Source: Cloeon dipterum
Taxonomy: Eukaryota > Arthropoda > Insecta > Ephemeroptera > Baetidae
Length of the DNA stretch: 64,000 nt
Assembly (NCBI RefSeq): GCF_949628265.1
Contig: NC_088789.1
Span: forward strand, 5,262,886 to 5,326,885
Reading direction: 5' to 3'
Shown here: positions 47,699-63,600 of the stretch, in pieces
Layout: each line of letters opens with the position of its first letter
How positions within the stretch are numbered: the stretch's first letter is position 1
The notes under the pieces: generated by a model
The model's input: only the letters and a program-made list of their open reading frames with translations
The model's database searches: none
What the model was told of the DNA's origin: nothing
Position numbers and translations under genes: made by a program

Positions 47699-50396
47699 CT
47701 GAAAAAATATAGAGTTTAGTTTATAAAATACTTTGATTTATACCATGGGTGGATAAATATTCCCCTTCGAATTGTAATCCAGAAGAGATTTTCAGAAAGG
47801 AGAGCGAATAAATGTAGGTCTGGATGAAGTAAAAGATTCCATAAGAGTACATAATACATAGTCTACATATTTAGAAAAGGTGTAAGCTGCAAAGAATGAT
47901 TACATATACATAATCTGTATTTTACCTATGTCATGAATGTAAGTATAGGAATATGTAATTATAATAGTGGCACTCGAGAAAAAATGTGAAATTGTGGAAA
48001 TTGTATGTAGATAATATGTATTAAGATAATGTATGCGCATTTTGAACAGGATAATTTCTAAAACGAAGCAAAATAAATATTACATATATTATATGTACAT
48101 ACCGCATGAATAATTGTACTTCTTTTATTCTTCAGTGAACAACTTCTGTCAGTACTTCAGCGTGGGGTCTTTTGCATGACCCAAAAAAATATTGCTGTAG
48201 AGCCCCGAAACACAGCTGGGATCTGGGACTGAAAACGAGCGACCACAAGACGAAGAGCGAAGTCGACGTCGACACGTTATGTTAGGTCCCAATGTGGTCG
48301 CAGCAGCCAGCAGTTGAGCAGTTCAGCTCGAGTCACGTGATTTTTTAGTTCAAATAAAAAGACCGCGAAGAAATATAATTTCCTTCGTATTTTTCAAAAT
48401 GTTATTATCAGACACACATTTTTGTGCAAGGCACAAATTTAAAATAATTAATTTATGATTAATTTATAATAATTAATTTATGATCATGCAGTCTATAACT
48501 TTAATTTAATAAATTCAATGATCTCCAAATCTCCAAACTCTTCAAACAAAATTTTTTATGGGTGAAGAATATAAGGCAATCTGATTAAATAGTTCTCGAT
48601 GGTTGGAAGTTAATAATTTCCACAAAGATTAGAATTAATACAGGCAATGAAATAATAAAGATCACGCGTAAAAAATATGGTATGTAAAAATATTTGTAAT
48701 TTATTGATATTCAGCACATGAATTTTAAATCCCAATCCAAGCATTACATTCCAAATCAAAATATAAGCGAAAATTGCGAAAGAGACGCACAGAAAATTTG
48801 AAATACGCAGTATTGGAATTTTCATCAATTTTTTACTTTTTAAACAAATGTTTAGGATTATCTTAAAAATTAACACTTCATTTATTTTTCAGATGAATAC
48901 TTTATTGTTTTGAAAGACAGCATTTAATATACAAGTCAAATTTTCCAATCTTACAAAGTGCCAGAGTTTGTTATTAACTAAGCAATATTATAATACTTTG
49001 TAACTGCGTTAACTTTATTCAATAATCAATTGGATTTACAGTCGTAATTTATTTTGAATTCGATGTTAATGTAAATGAGCTTTGGTAGATATAATACTCC
49101 GTAATTTGCAATCGTTGTTCATTTGAGAAACGTTTCCTGTAAAACCTATTGCACCACGCACTTCTAAAATCGTGTTTTTAATAAATTACTAGGTACACAA
49201 CAATTTTTCTCATTCGATTATCAACTTGAAATTTAAAACTTTAAGGCCCACTTAGCAATTGATCAGATTTTCCCTCAAAATGTTCAACAAAGTTTTGGTG
49301 CATTTTTTCCTTACAATCCAACGTATTGAGCCTGAGATGAGAGATGTAAATTAAAAGAACAAGTTAATTTAAGCACTTTCGTCAGCACCAAGGCAACGAC
49401 GACGAGATTATTCTACTGCGGACAGATTCATTCCTTAATAAGTAGTAACTGCCGAAATTGCTGCATTCGTAGTATCACTGTACACAATGTGATGGTTGTA
49501 AGTATGTACATACATTATTATGTTGCGAATTAAAAGTAAATAGAGATCCACAAAGAGCGACTAAAATTGATTCATCATGTATTATAGTATAAATTACTTA
49601 AAAGTGAGATTCGTTAAAAGATATTTAAAAGGTTAAATTCAGCGCATGAAAAAACAATACGGACGTTTTAGAATCAAAATTGTCGATAAATAATCATTGT
49701 TTTCATTAACCCTCGTAGAGAGTTCGAGTTCAGCCTTATTGTTTCGATCGTAATTCAATTGAACCAAAGAGCCTCACACTTGTTCAGAATTGGCAGTGAA
49801 TTTAGACAAGTTTTCCAACAAATACGCAATAATTCAAAATTGAGCTCAAGAAGCGCTAACGTTGTTAATTTACAATAAGGACGTTCATGACTCCCTAGGC
49901 CCAAGCATGGATTTGATACTCGTAAAACTCAACACGATTTTGGCACATTCCAGTGCGGTTCGACACCGCCAGGAATAAAAAAAGGAAGACAAAAGTGTGC
50001 AGTCATAACTGCCAAGCCTTTGATAAAATCAATAAAAGTCAACAATGCGATATATATTATATAGAGCTCCTGTAGCATTGTGATTTTCTGATTGCTGCCA
50101 AAATTTTTCTTCCGAGCAGGTCTCAAAGCCGGGCAAATTTTATATATTGAATTCACATATGGTAAAATATCTTTACTCTAAATCAATAAAATTGGGCCAA
50201 TAAGCGGCGAGTTTTTCACTGCAACTTCTGATCACCAAAACCTGCTCAAAAAGGGAAGGAAACATACTTACCTTATGAATGGCACCAAAATATGGACTCA
50301 GAGGACTAGATATTTTACATTTGTGAAAATCTTGAATCAATATAATCTTATGTGAACTGATCTGTTGCATTTCTAAATAACTCAAACAATAAGAGT
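47699..50396. other. Gene-poor AT-rich DNA, TRMT5 promoter side
   Basis: About 2.7 kb between TRMT5 and NKAIN. 48180-48340 is GC-richer and carries the likely TRMT5 promoter. At 48445-48490 AATTAATTTATGAT is repeated about three times. A GGTTCGACACC at 49958 recalls a tRNA B box, but no cloverleaf fits. I see no gene in the remainder. Confidence 0.5.
48227..48340 (-). promoter_or_regulatory. Candidate TRMT5 promoter with E-box and initiator
   Basis: TCACGTGA at 48333-48340 and, 100 bases downstream in the direction of transcription, a TCAGTC initiator (48232-48227). The stretch is locally rich in CG, unlike its surroundings. A non-coding first exon starting here and spliced to the acceptor at 47698 would fit; the donor was not fixed. 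Confidence 0.35.
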
Positions 50397-50402
50397 TTTA
50401 AT
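50397..50402 (-). terminator. Candidate poly(A) signal of NKAIN (ATTAAA variant)
   Basis: TTTAAT on the + strand gives ATTAAA on the coding strand, about 330 bases past the NKAIN stop. No canonical AATAAA was seen closer. Confidence 0.25.
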
Positions 50403-50727
50403 TTTCACAAGCTTTTCACTGATCTAAATGACTTTTTACAAGATTCAAGTTTAAAAAAAAAAAAACACCAAATCAGTGACGCAGTATAGCAAAAAACGAT
50501 TGAAAAATGTTATTTGTTGAATCACTGGTACAGTATAAAATGGTTTCGCTTTAGACGACTTGGACAAAAGACTTTGAAGCAATCAGGTAAGTATTAAAAT
50601 CTCGAGCCTAGAAAGGACGTGAACACAAACGTTGTGCACCTAAAAATCCTATCTTTGTCACTTTTGGCGGTCAGTCAGCGAGACCCAATTCACCGACTAG
50701 CCGAGCCGGGTCTCAGAGATTTGAGGG

Positions 50728-53308
<2,581 letters not shown>

Positions 53309-54262
53309 GGCGTTCAATTTTTTACTGCTAGCATGGTGCGCGGGATAAAAACAACCTCTGGCTCTTGTCTCTCATCACATTTCGCCGCCGACTAATTGCT
53401 CCACTTTGTGCCCGGGCAGATGACGGAGGCGCCGCAAGGGTCGAGGTCGCTCAGCCTTCAGATCAGGTCAACGGGCTGAGTCAGGTGTGAGGAATGCACT
53501 CAGGTCCATTCCTCTAGGTCCATCAGACGCTTACGGAGTATTTCACAATCGAGTCAGGTTATCTTTTTCCTTCTCCTTCATTTCTCAGGCGAAGTAATGA
53601 AGACGAACCCTGGGATGCGGGGCCGAAATTCACTCAAAACAATGGGCACGCCAGGTACTTCCGTTCACACGCGTAAACACACACTTCGCAAGGTGAACCG
53701 GAGGAGCAGCGGAGAAATAAATGCCTGCGTGCCTGGCCGGAGCTTCTTTTCTTGCGTGCTAGGGTAGGGAGGTGTGCTGAGGAATTTCTGTCTACAACAG
53801 GAGAACTAATTCAGCAGGCTGGCCACTCTGCCAACAGCGGCGCTTGTCGCTCACTGTGATTGGATACTTCCGTTCATTCTCAGGTGCTTCGCTACTGTTC
53901 ATTGGCTAATACGTAGCAACACAGGTTGCATAAAAAGTGTTTCTGCTTGCTGTGTGCTGTGCACTTGCTCCATCTAGCAAAGCAAAAGACGCCTCGAGCC
54001 TGCTATATTCGCTTTTAACACCATTGATAAAAAAAACCCATGGAGTGCGGTAGTTGGCAACGCTTCACTAAATTTCTAATGAGGCGACTGGAGCAAAAAG
54101 ACAACGAAGTAGCAGCGAGGTAGACCGACCCGCGAAACGGGGCTCATTATCACGAAAAAAACTAGCTTAGTGTCATAATAGCAAAACTATTACTCCTCGT
54201 AGTGAAATTAAAACCATTTTTTGATAGTTATTATTTCAATGGTACTCTTACACCTTTAATCT
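53309..54262. other. NKAIN upstream region
   Basis: Contains the NKAIN 5' UTR and promoter and ends at the PPS 3' end. GC-richer between 53330 and 54010. Two CCAAT-type words (TGATTGG near 53858 and ATTGGCT at 53901-53907) lie about 550-600 bases before the start codon. No open frame of interest. Confidence 0.4.
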
Positions 54263-54268
54263 TTTATT
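54263..54268 (-). terminator. Candidate poly(A) signal of the PHD/SPOC gene
   Basis: TTTATT on the + strand gives AATAAA on the coding strand, about 355 bases past the stop codon at 54621. Confidence 0.4.
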
Positions 54269-54620
54269 GTTGTTTCAGACAAAATTAATTGGATTTAATT
54301 GTAATTTTAACCTTAGCAACAAAAGATTAACACCAAGTTTATAGCAAAGCTCACTCTGTTTTCGGAGCTTTGCAAAATTCTTGTGCAATTTGTACATAAA
54401 CAGCTTCCATCAAAAAAGGGGCAAAATATTACAAATTGTCAACGTTTACGCCAGCTGATCAGTGATGTGTGGCAAAAATATAACACCGTGTACTCTCGAG
54501 ATTACATCTGCGATCAGTAGTTTACACAGAGGCAAGCACTCCTCAAACAAAAGCTAAAGTCGAGATGGTGTGATATAAATGCAGCTAAAGGAATGGACAA
54601 ACAAATCGAATATAGGCGGC

Positions 54621-57600
54621 TCAGTCCTTGCCCCTCGGCTGCTGCGGCGGCGACATCATCGACCTCTTGCTGTAAGAGGCACCGCTACCATCCGTGTCCC
54701 AGTCGTCCTGTCTCTTCCTGTCCCACCTCGGCAGGTTGGGCTTCTTGTTCACCTTGAAGGATATTATGCCCTTACGCTCAGGGGTTGTCGGTTGCTGCTG
54801 CTGCGGCTGCAACTGTCGCATGTCCTGGTCCTTGAAGTCTGTGCATGGTGGCGGCGGAATGTCAAAGACCGAAGGCACCATTGCGGGTATCGGAGGCGGC
54901 AGGTGCATCGGGGGCGGGAAACTCATCTGGGGTGGGATGACGGCAGCAACGGGTACTGCCACGGGCACGTCCTGCGCCATCAGCATCTCATTGGCCTTGG
55001 CGATTAGCTCTTCCTCGCTCAGCTTGCTCAGTGCTGACTGCTTTTCAGGCGTCGACATCGCCTGCTTCTGCCGCGGGTCCCTGTGTGGTGCAGGCAGCAC
55101 CTCCTTTGAAAAGTGCTTCACGTCCTCCTCAAATTGCTCGATCTCCATCAACGCTTTGGTCGTCGAGTCCAGTGGGGGAGTGCTAGGTTCCTCAATCGTT
55201 TCGTCCGCGTACTCTCGCACAATAGGGTCGCAGTCCAGTGACATGCCCATGCTCAACGCCTCTGGCATTGACGGCTTCTTCTGGATGCTCGCTAGGATCT
55301 CCTGAAAATAGCAATAGGACTCATTATTTGGATATTTTTGAACAGATTTGACGTAAGGGCTAGTGATCAGGTGCTGAAACATTTTATTTCTTTTTTAAAT
55401 CACTCTTACTTCAAATTGGAGCAAAATACAATGATGAATTTGTAGTTTTGAAATACGTTAAAATAGATATCTGATGTAAAAAATATAATTCTTTTATAAA
55501 TTTAAAAAACTTGCGAAACACCTAAAGAGTAAAATTAACATTTCGAGGTAAACAGAAAAAAATGTTGCTTAAAAATAATATTTTTAAAATTAGGCCGAAT
55601 TATCAAGATTAGCGTGTATTCAAGGAATGTTGCGGTATTTTCAGTTAGAAAGAGCAAAACGTACCACATTTTCAATTCGCTTTTATCCTCCCCATAGTTG
55701 ATTAATAAAATAATTCAAAATAAAAACTTTCCTAATATAAAATATTAATATTTAAAATGACATTATGTGTGACTCCATTGCTCAAAATTTTGCTTGGATT
55801 TTAAACGCCTTTGGGCTTTTATTTATAGATGCAGATAAGCAATATTAAAATTTTAATAACTTTTGATGGAGGATGAAAAATATTATATTACCTGCAAATT
55901 CGAAGGAAGAGAAATAGTCGAGGTATCGCGCAGGAACGGTATGGACTGGGCCTGCGGAGGTGGAGTAAATGACCGTGACGGGCTGTAGGCCTCATCATCA
56001 TCATTTTGCTTTGCTGAGGCCCCCCCAACCGACTCAGATAACCCGGGTATCTTGGTAGCTTTGGCTGAACTTTTATCTGTAGAAATTGATGACAAGAAGG
56101 ACGAAACCTGGAATATCAGAATGATTAATTTCAGCTCAACTTTGTAGGAGCATTGAACCAACCTGTGCAGGTTCAGCCTTGGTGGAAACAAGCTCACTGC
56201 TGATGGTCTTGATTCGCAGCTTCTCCTCCTCTATCTTGCGGTTCAGCTCCTCAAGCTCGCTAGACAGAGGTTCCGTCTCCTCAGGACTGTTCAGGCCCCC
56301 AGTTGGACTGTATGGTTCGTCATCCTCGATAGGCGACACCTTCACTTTGGCCGTATGGGTTGGCGAGTATGGCTCCACGATGGTGGTCGCCACAGGCGGA
56401 GTGTATGAGCGCTTGACTTCCGGCAGCGGCGGTGTGTAGCTGCGCTCCTCCGTCTTGGAGCTGCTCTTGGACACCTTGCTGGGACCCGCTGCACTACTAG
56501 CCGAGTCGGCTGCCGGTCGTTTCCTATGCATTTGCACAATCACGCCCAGCAGCAGGTTTGGCCTGTTATCCTCGAGCCCTGGACCGTTGAATGGCAGCAA
56601 CACCTGCGGCACTGGCGACTTGCTTGGCAAGGGGAAAATGTAAAAGTCTTTGAGCTTGGGCCCTTTCTTGCCGACCACGCCAAATCTGTCAAGACATTCA
56701 AATCAGTGTAAATAACTCACATCAAAATGTTTAATTCACCTGTTCCGGCTGAGCAGATAGTTGTAGTAGGTTATGTAACTGTGTTTGTCATCAGGACTAG
56801 TAGCAGTGAGCTTCACCACCATAATATCTTTTGTGCCCACTTTCTTCACCTTTGTGATGTACTCCCACACTGTGTCTGCGGCTATCCTGCCCACTATGTC
56901 ACACACTTTTGGGAAGTCCGCATTGAAATTGGGCGCAGATCCAGATACCTGCAAGTAAATTGCATCATTATTTTATTGCTTCAACGCAATTGGAATTTTA
57001 AAAATGAAAATTAAATTGAAACAAAAATTTGAAAAAAAAAGAATCTCATCTCTTTACCTCGCTGATTGCTATGCTGAAATTTGATACGTCTTGCGTAGTG
57101 ACCAAACCCCTCCAAATTGATGTAATCCCATCATCAACAACACTCTCAGGAGTTCTGGAAATCAAACAGTTTAGACTTGTAATATTTCTCAGTTAAATTC
57201 CTTACTTAATAATGACAGTAGAGCTGGGTTCTCGATCAGACAGAGTTTCTTCTTCTGGCACACTAACTGCTGGCGTAGGTGCAGATTTAATTTTTTCCAA
57301 CTTCTCCATAATTTCTTTTGCACTCTCAGACAATTCTTCGACAACAGCAGCCTTCTTCTCCTTGCTGCTGGACTTTGAGTCAGAAGATTTGCTCAGGGAT
57401 GAGCTGCTCCTGGACGATTTTTCTTCTGATTCTCTACTTTTGAGGTCTGAACTGCTATGGCGCGAGTGTCGTCGACTGCTGCTGCTGCTGCTCTTTGAAT
57501 GGGAGTCCCCGCTTTTTATCTTTGACTCCTTTTCCTTATTGCTGTCTTTTGGGTCTTTAGAGTGAGATTTTTCTTTGCTGTGTGAGGAGGAAGAGGAAGA

Positions 57601-60600
57601 GGAGGACTTGTGGCTGCTTGAGTGCTTCTTGCTGTCGTGGTGCCTGCTGCTCTTGCTTGACTTGTGATGGTGGTGGTGTTTGCTGCTGCTGCTACTGTGG
57701 CTCCTCTCCTTTTCCTTGGACGAGCTTTTGCTCCGACCATGCGACGAGGACGACGATGGTGGCCGCATGGTGGCTGCCTCCTCCGACCCTTCCACAGTAG
57801 ACGAATCGGGTACAGGCTCAGCCGTGGTTTCCGCTAAAACAGCATCAGCTGGAGATAGGAAAAATTTGTTCAGGTTAATTTTTTTTTTTACAAAATTAGA
57901 CTTGAAAGGAAATTAAATAGGCAACCCATATTTAATGAAAGGCTAACTTACCTTGAAGCTTGAGAGAATCATCAGTTTCAATCATCTGTTCGCCTTTGTG
58001 AGTCTTGATGTAGGTGACATTTTGGTGCAAAAGGTCCATTTCGGTTTTTTTAATCATTTCAATTTGCTGTTTTAAAAAAATATAATTTAGCGGGCTTTAA
58101 CTTTCGAGCAGAAATAGTTACATGTTTCTCCTCCTGTTCTCTCCATTCCGCCAGTTCTTTAGAAGCCAGGTCTTCCGAGCTTAGGCGCACAAGTTGATGG
58201 GGCGTGTGCTCGCCAGACACAATTTTCTTGAAGAGGGATAAGTTTTTTGGGTCCTTGACGTTGAAATGAATGCTCCTGAACAAAATCATTGAGTTAAAAT
58301 GCAAGAAGCATAAAAATATAGAATATTCACCTGAACTTTGCTTTGTATTTCGCACCAGTATCCTTGAAGTAGGCAAAGAGTTCCTCTTCTATCGACGTGG
58401 CGATGCCTTTGAGCTCGTTCTCGCTCACCTTCAAATCCTTGCATTCCTCCATTCGCGCTTTGAACACCTCCTGCAGGGAGTTCCGCACGCTCAGTCTTGT
58501 TGCTTCCACGCTACTTCCCTGCTTCTTGGTGGAAGGAGCTGGCTCGGCCTTGCTGCTTGAGGAACTGGCACTTTGCTCCTTGCTAACTATTTTTGGAGCA
58601 ATAGGTTTCAATCCAACACTTGGTGGCTTGGTCGCGCTTTTAGTCAACGCTACTTTCACACTGGCCCCAGGAACGCTCTGGCTTTTAGCCTCCACCTTGG
58701 GAACGGACTTTGTAGCAACAGTAGGAGATTGCCCTATGGACCAAAATGTTAGATATCTTTTGAAAAATAACTCATTACAAAAAGAGTACCTGCTACAGGT
58801 AGTCGCTGTGATGGAATCACAATTGTTCTACCACCGGGCGTGTGAGGAGCTTTTGGCGTTTTCATTGGAAGGCCCAGAACAGGAATGGCTAACGGTTCAG
58901 GCTTTGGATGCTGTGGTTTGATGTAAATTTGCTGCTTGTCACCAGTCAGCTTTTTTAGTTTTTCTCTGAAAAATTAAGGAAGGTATAACAATAGAGCAAA
59001 CGGATTTGTGATTGGATTGTTATGAAAGATAAACAACAGCGAAAGTTTCTTATTTTTTTTTTAAATATCATTAACAGCAATGCCCTAGAAATAAAAGTCA
59101 ACTACGGAGCTGAAATGAAACTTGATTTTACTCTCGTAGACTTAATTAGATGAAAAACTGGCTGCGAATCCTCCTGCTGAAAAGCTGATGAAGTATACAA
59201 ACCTTTTACAGCCAACCACTCGAAACACAATTTGAGTAATTTTTCATTTTAAGATTAACATAATTTACAGCATCTACAACAAACTCATTATGGGTCCAGA
59301 ATTGTTTTATTTATTTTGAATTTATGGGATCCCATTTCACACGCCACTCCATTTGTTTAGCTACCACCAAATTAAGCGATCTAGCAGGTTGTTCTTTACT
59401 TCTGCATTTTACACAAAAGGAATCAATTTATGACGGTAATGTATCTCAAGACAAATAAAGCCTGCTGGAATCATGGCTAATTGAATAGCATGTAACAAGT
59501 AATAATTAATTTGAGTAATAGATACTGGCTCACACATAAAATGAGAAAATAATACGAATTTTATTTTATTTTAATATTAACTTTTTTCTCATTTTACATG
59601 TGAGCCAGTATCCATTACTCAAATTAACTAATACTTGTTACAGGCAGGACACAAATAAAACCTGTCTTTGGTTTACTTTTACCAGTAAGAGCTGCCCTTA
59701 AGCTATGGATGGTTCAATTAACTTCAGAATAATCAAAATGAAAAGTAAGAAGTGGTACCTGTCCAAGCACGCCTTTTTGCCATCACCAAAGGTGTTTTCA
59801 AAATAAATACTATACATTAACTTGCATACAAGAATTTGATAAATTCTGGGCACAAATTTAATTAACTTAGATAGTTTATTTATTGAACGAATATATTATA
59901 TGTTTGATTATTTCATTATCGGATTAGCTCTGTGTTGCATCTTCAACTTAAAGAGGTTGGCGGAGTTAAGTAATAATTTAAAAACACATTTTTCAGTAAA
60001 TAATGTTTAAAAATAATCTTTATATTATTTCCATAATGAAACTGTTGTTTAGCTTACAGCTAGGATTACCCATGACTTGATAAGCACCTGATATTAGCCA
60101 CCAAGTTTGGTTTGCAAACTTGGAAGGTTGGATGCTCTTTGAGCCAAGTGTTCAAATTTGATTCAGTTGGAGCATTAGTTCCTGCCAGAATCCTACCACT
60201 CTTCTGTTCATACATTAACACTCTGTTTTCAGAGGTGTCTGCCGGAGGTGTTTCTTGACTCTTGGTTGGGTCAAAAACCTGCGCAAGATTATGTTAATGT
60301 TGCTACAACATTAGTTTGAATCAAACCTTTGGAGTTGTAGGTGTTAGAACCTTATCCTTTTTCAGTAGGTTTAGCGCGTCCTGAGCGTGAACAAGGATGC
60401 AATCGTCACTGCAGTAGATGCTTGAAGTGCGAGCAGGTTTCTTGCACACAATACACGAGACTTTCTTCACTGCAGTCGGAACTAGCGGTGGGGGTTGCGA
60501 AGGTTGCTCAATGGTCAGAGGAGCCAGTTTTTTAGCCTGTATTTTGAATTGTAAAACAGAATGGAGAGCAATTGAAAGCGTACCTCTGGCCTTTTCAATG

Positions 60601-63600
60601 AGAGCTTTTGAGGTTTCTCTGGCGTTTTCGCCACTGGTGGCGCTTTGGGACTCTTCTTGTTTGTTGCGGATGAAGAGGCGGAGGAGGCCGATGAGCTCCT
60701 CCTGGCTTTAGCAGGAGCTTCGACTTCAGGGTCTATTTTTTCACCTGGCTCATTAGCTTTCAGAGGGATTTCGTTCGCCATGAGTAATTTTTTACATTTT
60801 GGACAGGTCCATTCTTTGCCTTGAGCCTCCATTTGTTTCCCTGCCGTCAGATGCAAAATAAAAACCCATTTGCAAGAAAATAAAATAGCCTTACCCATCG
60901 CTTTGGTGATACCCACACACTTGCCATGGAACCAATCTTCACACTTGTCGCAGCATATCATGAATCTGTTGTTGTGTGGCTTGCGGCATATGCACCACAG
61001 TTTGTCTGGGTCATCCTCAGAGTCCCACTCTTCGTCGCCGTCATCGTCATCATCATCCTCTTCGTCGCTGTCCGCCTGTATATCCTTGATAGCGTCCGAC
61101 GTGACTTTGCTGAGGCCACTCTTCCTGGCCGGCCGACCACCCTTGGCCGCCTCATCCTCCGCCTTGACGGACGAGCTTCTCCTCCTAGCCACCACTGCCT
61201 GCGCCTTCAGCTTCTCTTCCTGCGCCTCCTCTAGCAATGCTTTATCCATCTCGGCCTAAAAATGTTTGCACACACGTAAAAGAAAAGGAAATAAACAATC
61301 ACAAACCACATCCGGGAGTATGAATTATTTTTTATCTTTAGGGTTAACTTGTGGAAACCCTTTTTAGCCTGTTAATAAACTGATTCATTTCAATATTTAC
61401 TAAATAAGGAATGAATCTATAACTTCTAGAATTTTAGCTGGCTTGATTAATTCACATGTCAGCTGATGGTTGTTTTAATGAAAAAATGTAGTGATACAAT
61501 GTTGCATTGAAACAAATCAGTAGAAGTGAGAATGACGGTAATATTTCGTTGGATCAAGGATTCATTCGTGGACGAAAATGTGAGTCAAAAAGATTCCTAA
61601 AATGTTTGATATTGTTGCTTGAGACTGCGTGCCAAAAGTCATATTTTGCCTTCACCCGCCAGTCCAGCAGAGCAAATTTGTGCCACAAAATGGGTAACTT
61701 ACTGTTAAAAATTTTGCCTAAGTATTTCAATAAATCCCATACAATCCAATGTTGTTTGTAATCAGTGTAAATTTTACTGTATAATCTAAAATATAATCAG
61801 AATTGAATAGGGCTGCAGTTGACTGCCAAATTTAGTATGCACAGATAAAACGACAACTCTTTAAAGAGGATTAGCGAATTTTTCTTCGATGTGAGAAATA
61901 TGTTATGAATTTTAGCAATGGTATTGGAAAATTTGTTGACATATTTTTCAGACAAGCTCTACATTAGTTAACTGGAATTTTTTCTATCATAAGATAACAG
62001 ATAAATTAGACAAAGCTGACTTTTCTGTACATGTTTAAGATTTTAAAATCCCAGTTATTTCAATTTATGCACCTTTTGCCTTCAATGGCAGAAGTGCTTA
62101 ATATCCAGCTTCTATATTATTGTGCAATTAGTTTAAAATATGGAATTTAACTTCTCAAAATTTGATTCACAATTTAGGAATCAGGGTCAGATATGGGACA
62201 TTTTAAATTTATATTACTGGTTTTTTTTTACCTCCCATCAACGTATTCTTAACACTTTAGAAGCTTGGTACATAACATTAAAAAGCCAAACAACCAAAAA
62301 CACCAACTCGAGAGCTAGTCTGGCCACATGATAATTTATTTAGGAAAAGAAAATAAGCCAAAATACAAAGAAAATAAATAGCAAAATGAGTTAATCTCAC
62401 CTTTGCCTCCTCCAGTGGTTTTAACACTTCAGGTCCAAGGTCACTGAGGACAGCCTGCAGCTCCTCAATCGCTTCTGGCTCAAGCAACGCCTGAGCAGCG
62501 CTAATATCTATGGGGAAGGCTGGAATGTCTTCTGCTTTTGGCAGCACCTCCAGCACAGGTTCACTTTTGACCAGTTCCACAGACTTTTTCTGACTCTCAG
62601 CGCTAGCCGACAGGCCAGGAGGGAAGGCATCAGCCAGATGCGCCGGCGGCTTGCGGTTTGTCCTTTGCGGATAGGTTTTGCGCTCAGGAACGAAAGGGGG
62701 CTCTTTGACAGGTGACGTTTTAGCCACGCGCAAAAGGGTTTTGGCTGGCGTCTGACCCAGCTTAGTCAAGTTGGCAGGCGGCGTGCTCTCAGGAGGTGGG
62801 ACCACCACAGGAGGCGCAGCTCTGGTTGATTTGCGAACGGCAGCAACCTTTGCCACTCTACCCCTTGACACACCTGTAGGAACGGTTTTACCACCTCGCG
62901 CTCCTCGGCCCTGAACAAAGAGTATAATTAATAATTGTCATCCGAATTTAGCTGCTTCTGCCAATCTCACCCTTCCTCTTGGCTGATGCTGCATACGTCT
63001 TTTCCTCTCGAGTTCCTCATCCTCCTCGCTCTCTGTCTCTTCAGCAGACTCATCAGAGTTCTTTCTTGAACTGCCGGTATAACAGTGGTCCAGCTGAATG
63101 CTGGTGGTTTTCTTGCTTGGCACGTCACCCATTTCGTCTTTGGGCGTTAACATGCCTATCAGAGAAAAGTTTTGGTAATAAAGAATCAATTTGATTTAAA
63201 AATCTTTACCTAACATGGCACTGACGCCTTCTCCGAGGATTTGCTTAGCATGCTCTGACTGAAGAGCATTCTCCAAATTTTCCAGCTGCTCAGGATCCAT
63301 TTGCATGAAAGGATCGATATTGTCCGAAGAGGATGGCACACCGTCCGTGGGTGTAGCATTAGGGAAGAAGTTGTTAACCGTGAGATTCACTTCTGGCTGG
63401 CCATCGTCAGAGATGACAACATCGTCCAGGGTGATGGGCGCGCTCATCATTTCTCCACCTTCACCGCTTTGGCTCATGCGAACGACGCTCACTTGCTGCT
63501 GCAGGTTTTTCGCAGCTGTTTGGACAAAAGGTGGTTGGGAACCAGTGGGTAATAATTGAGGCAGAGACGAACCAAGCAATTTCTGAAGTGTCTGCTCGTC

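Noticed and set aside
49915-49980. Possible tRNA (GGTTCGACACC resembles a B box)
   Set aside because: No A box at a suitable distance and no acceptor, D or anticodon stem could be formed.
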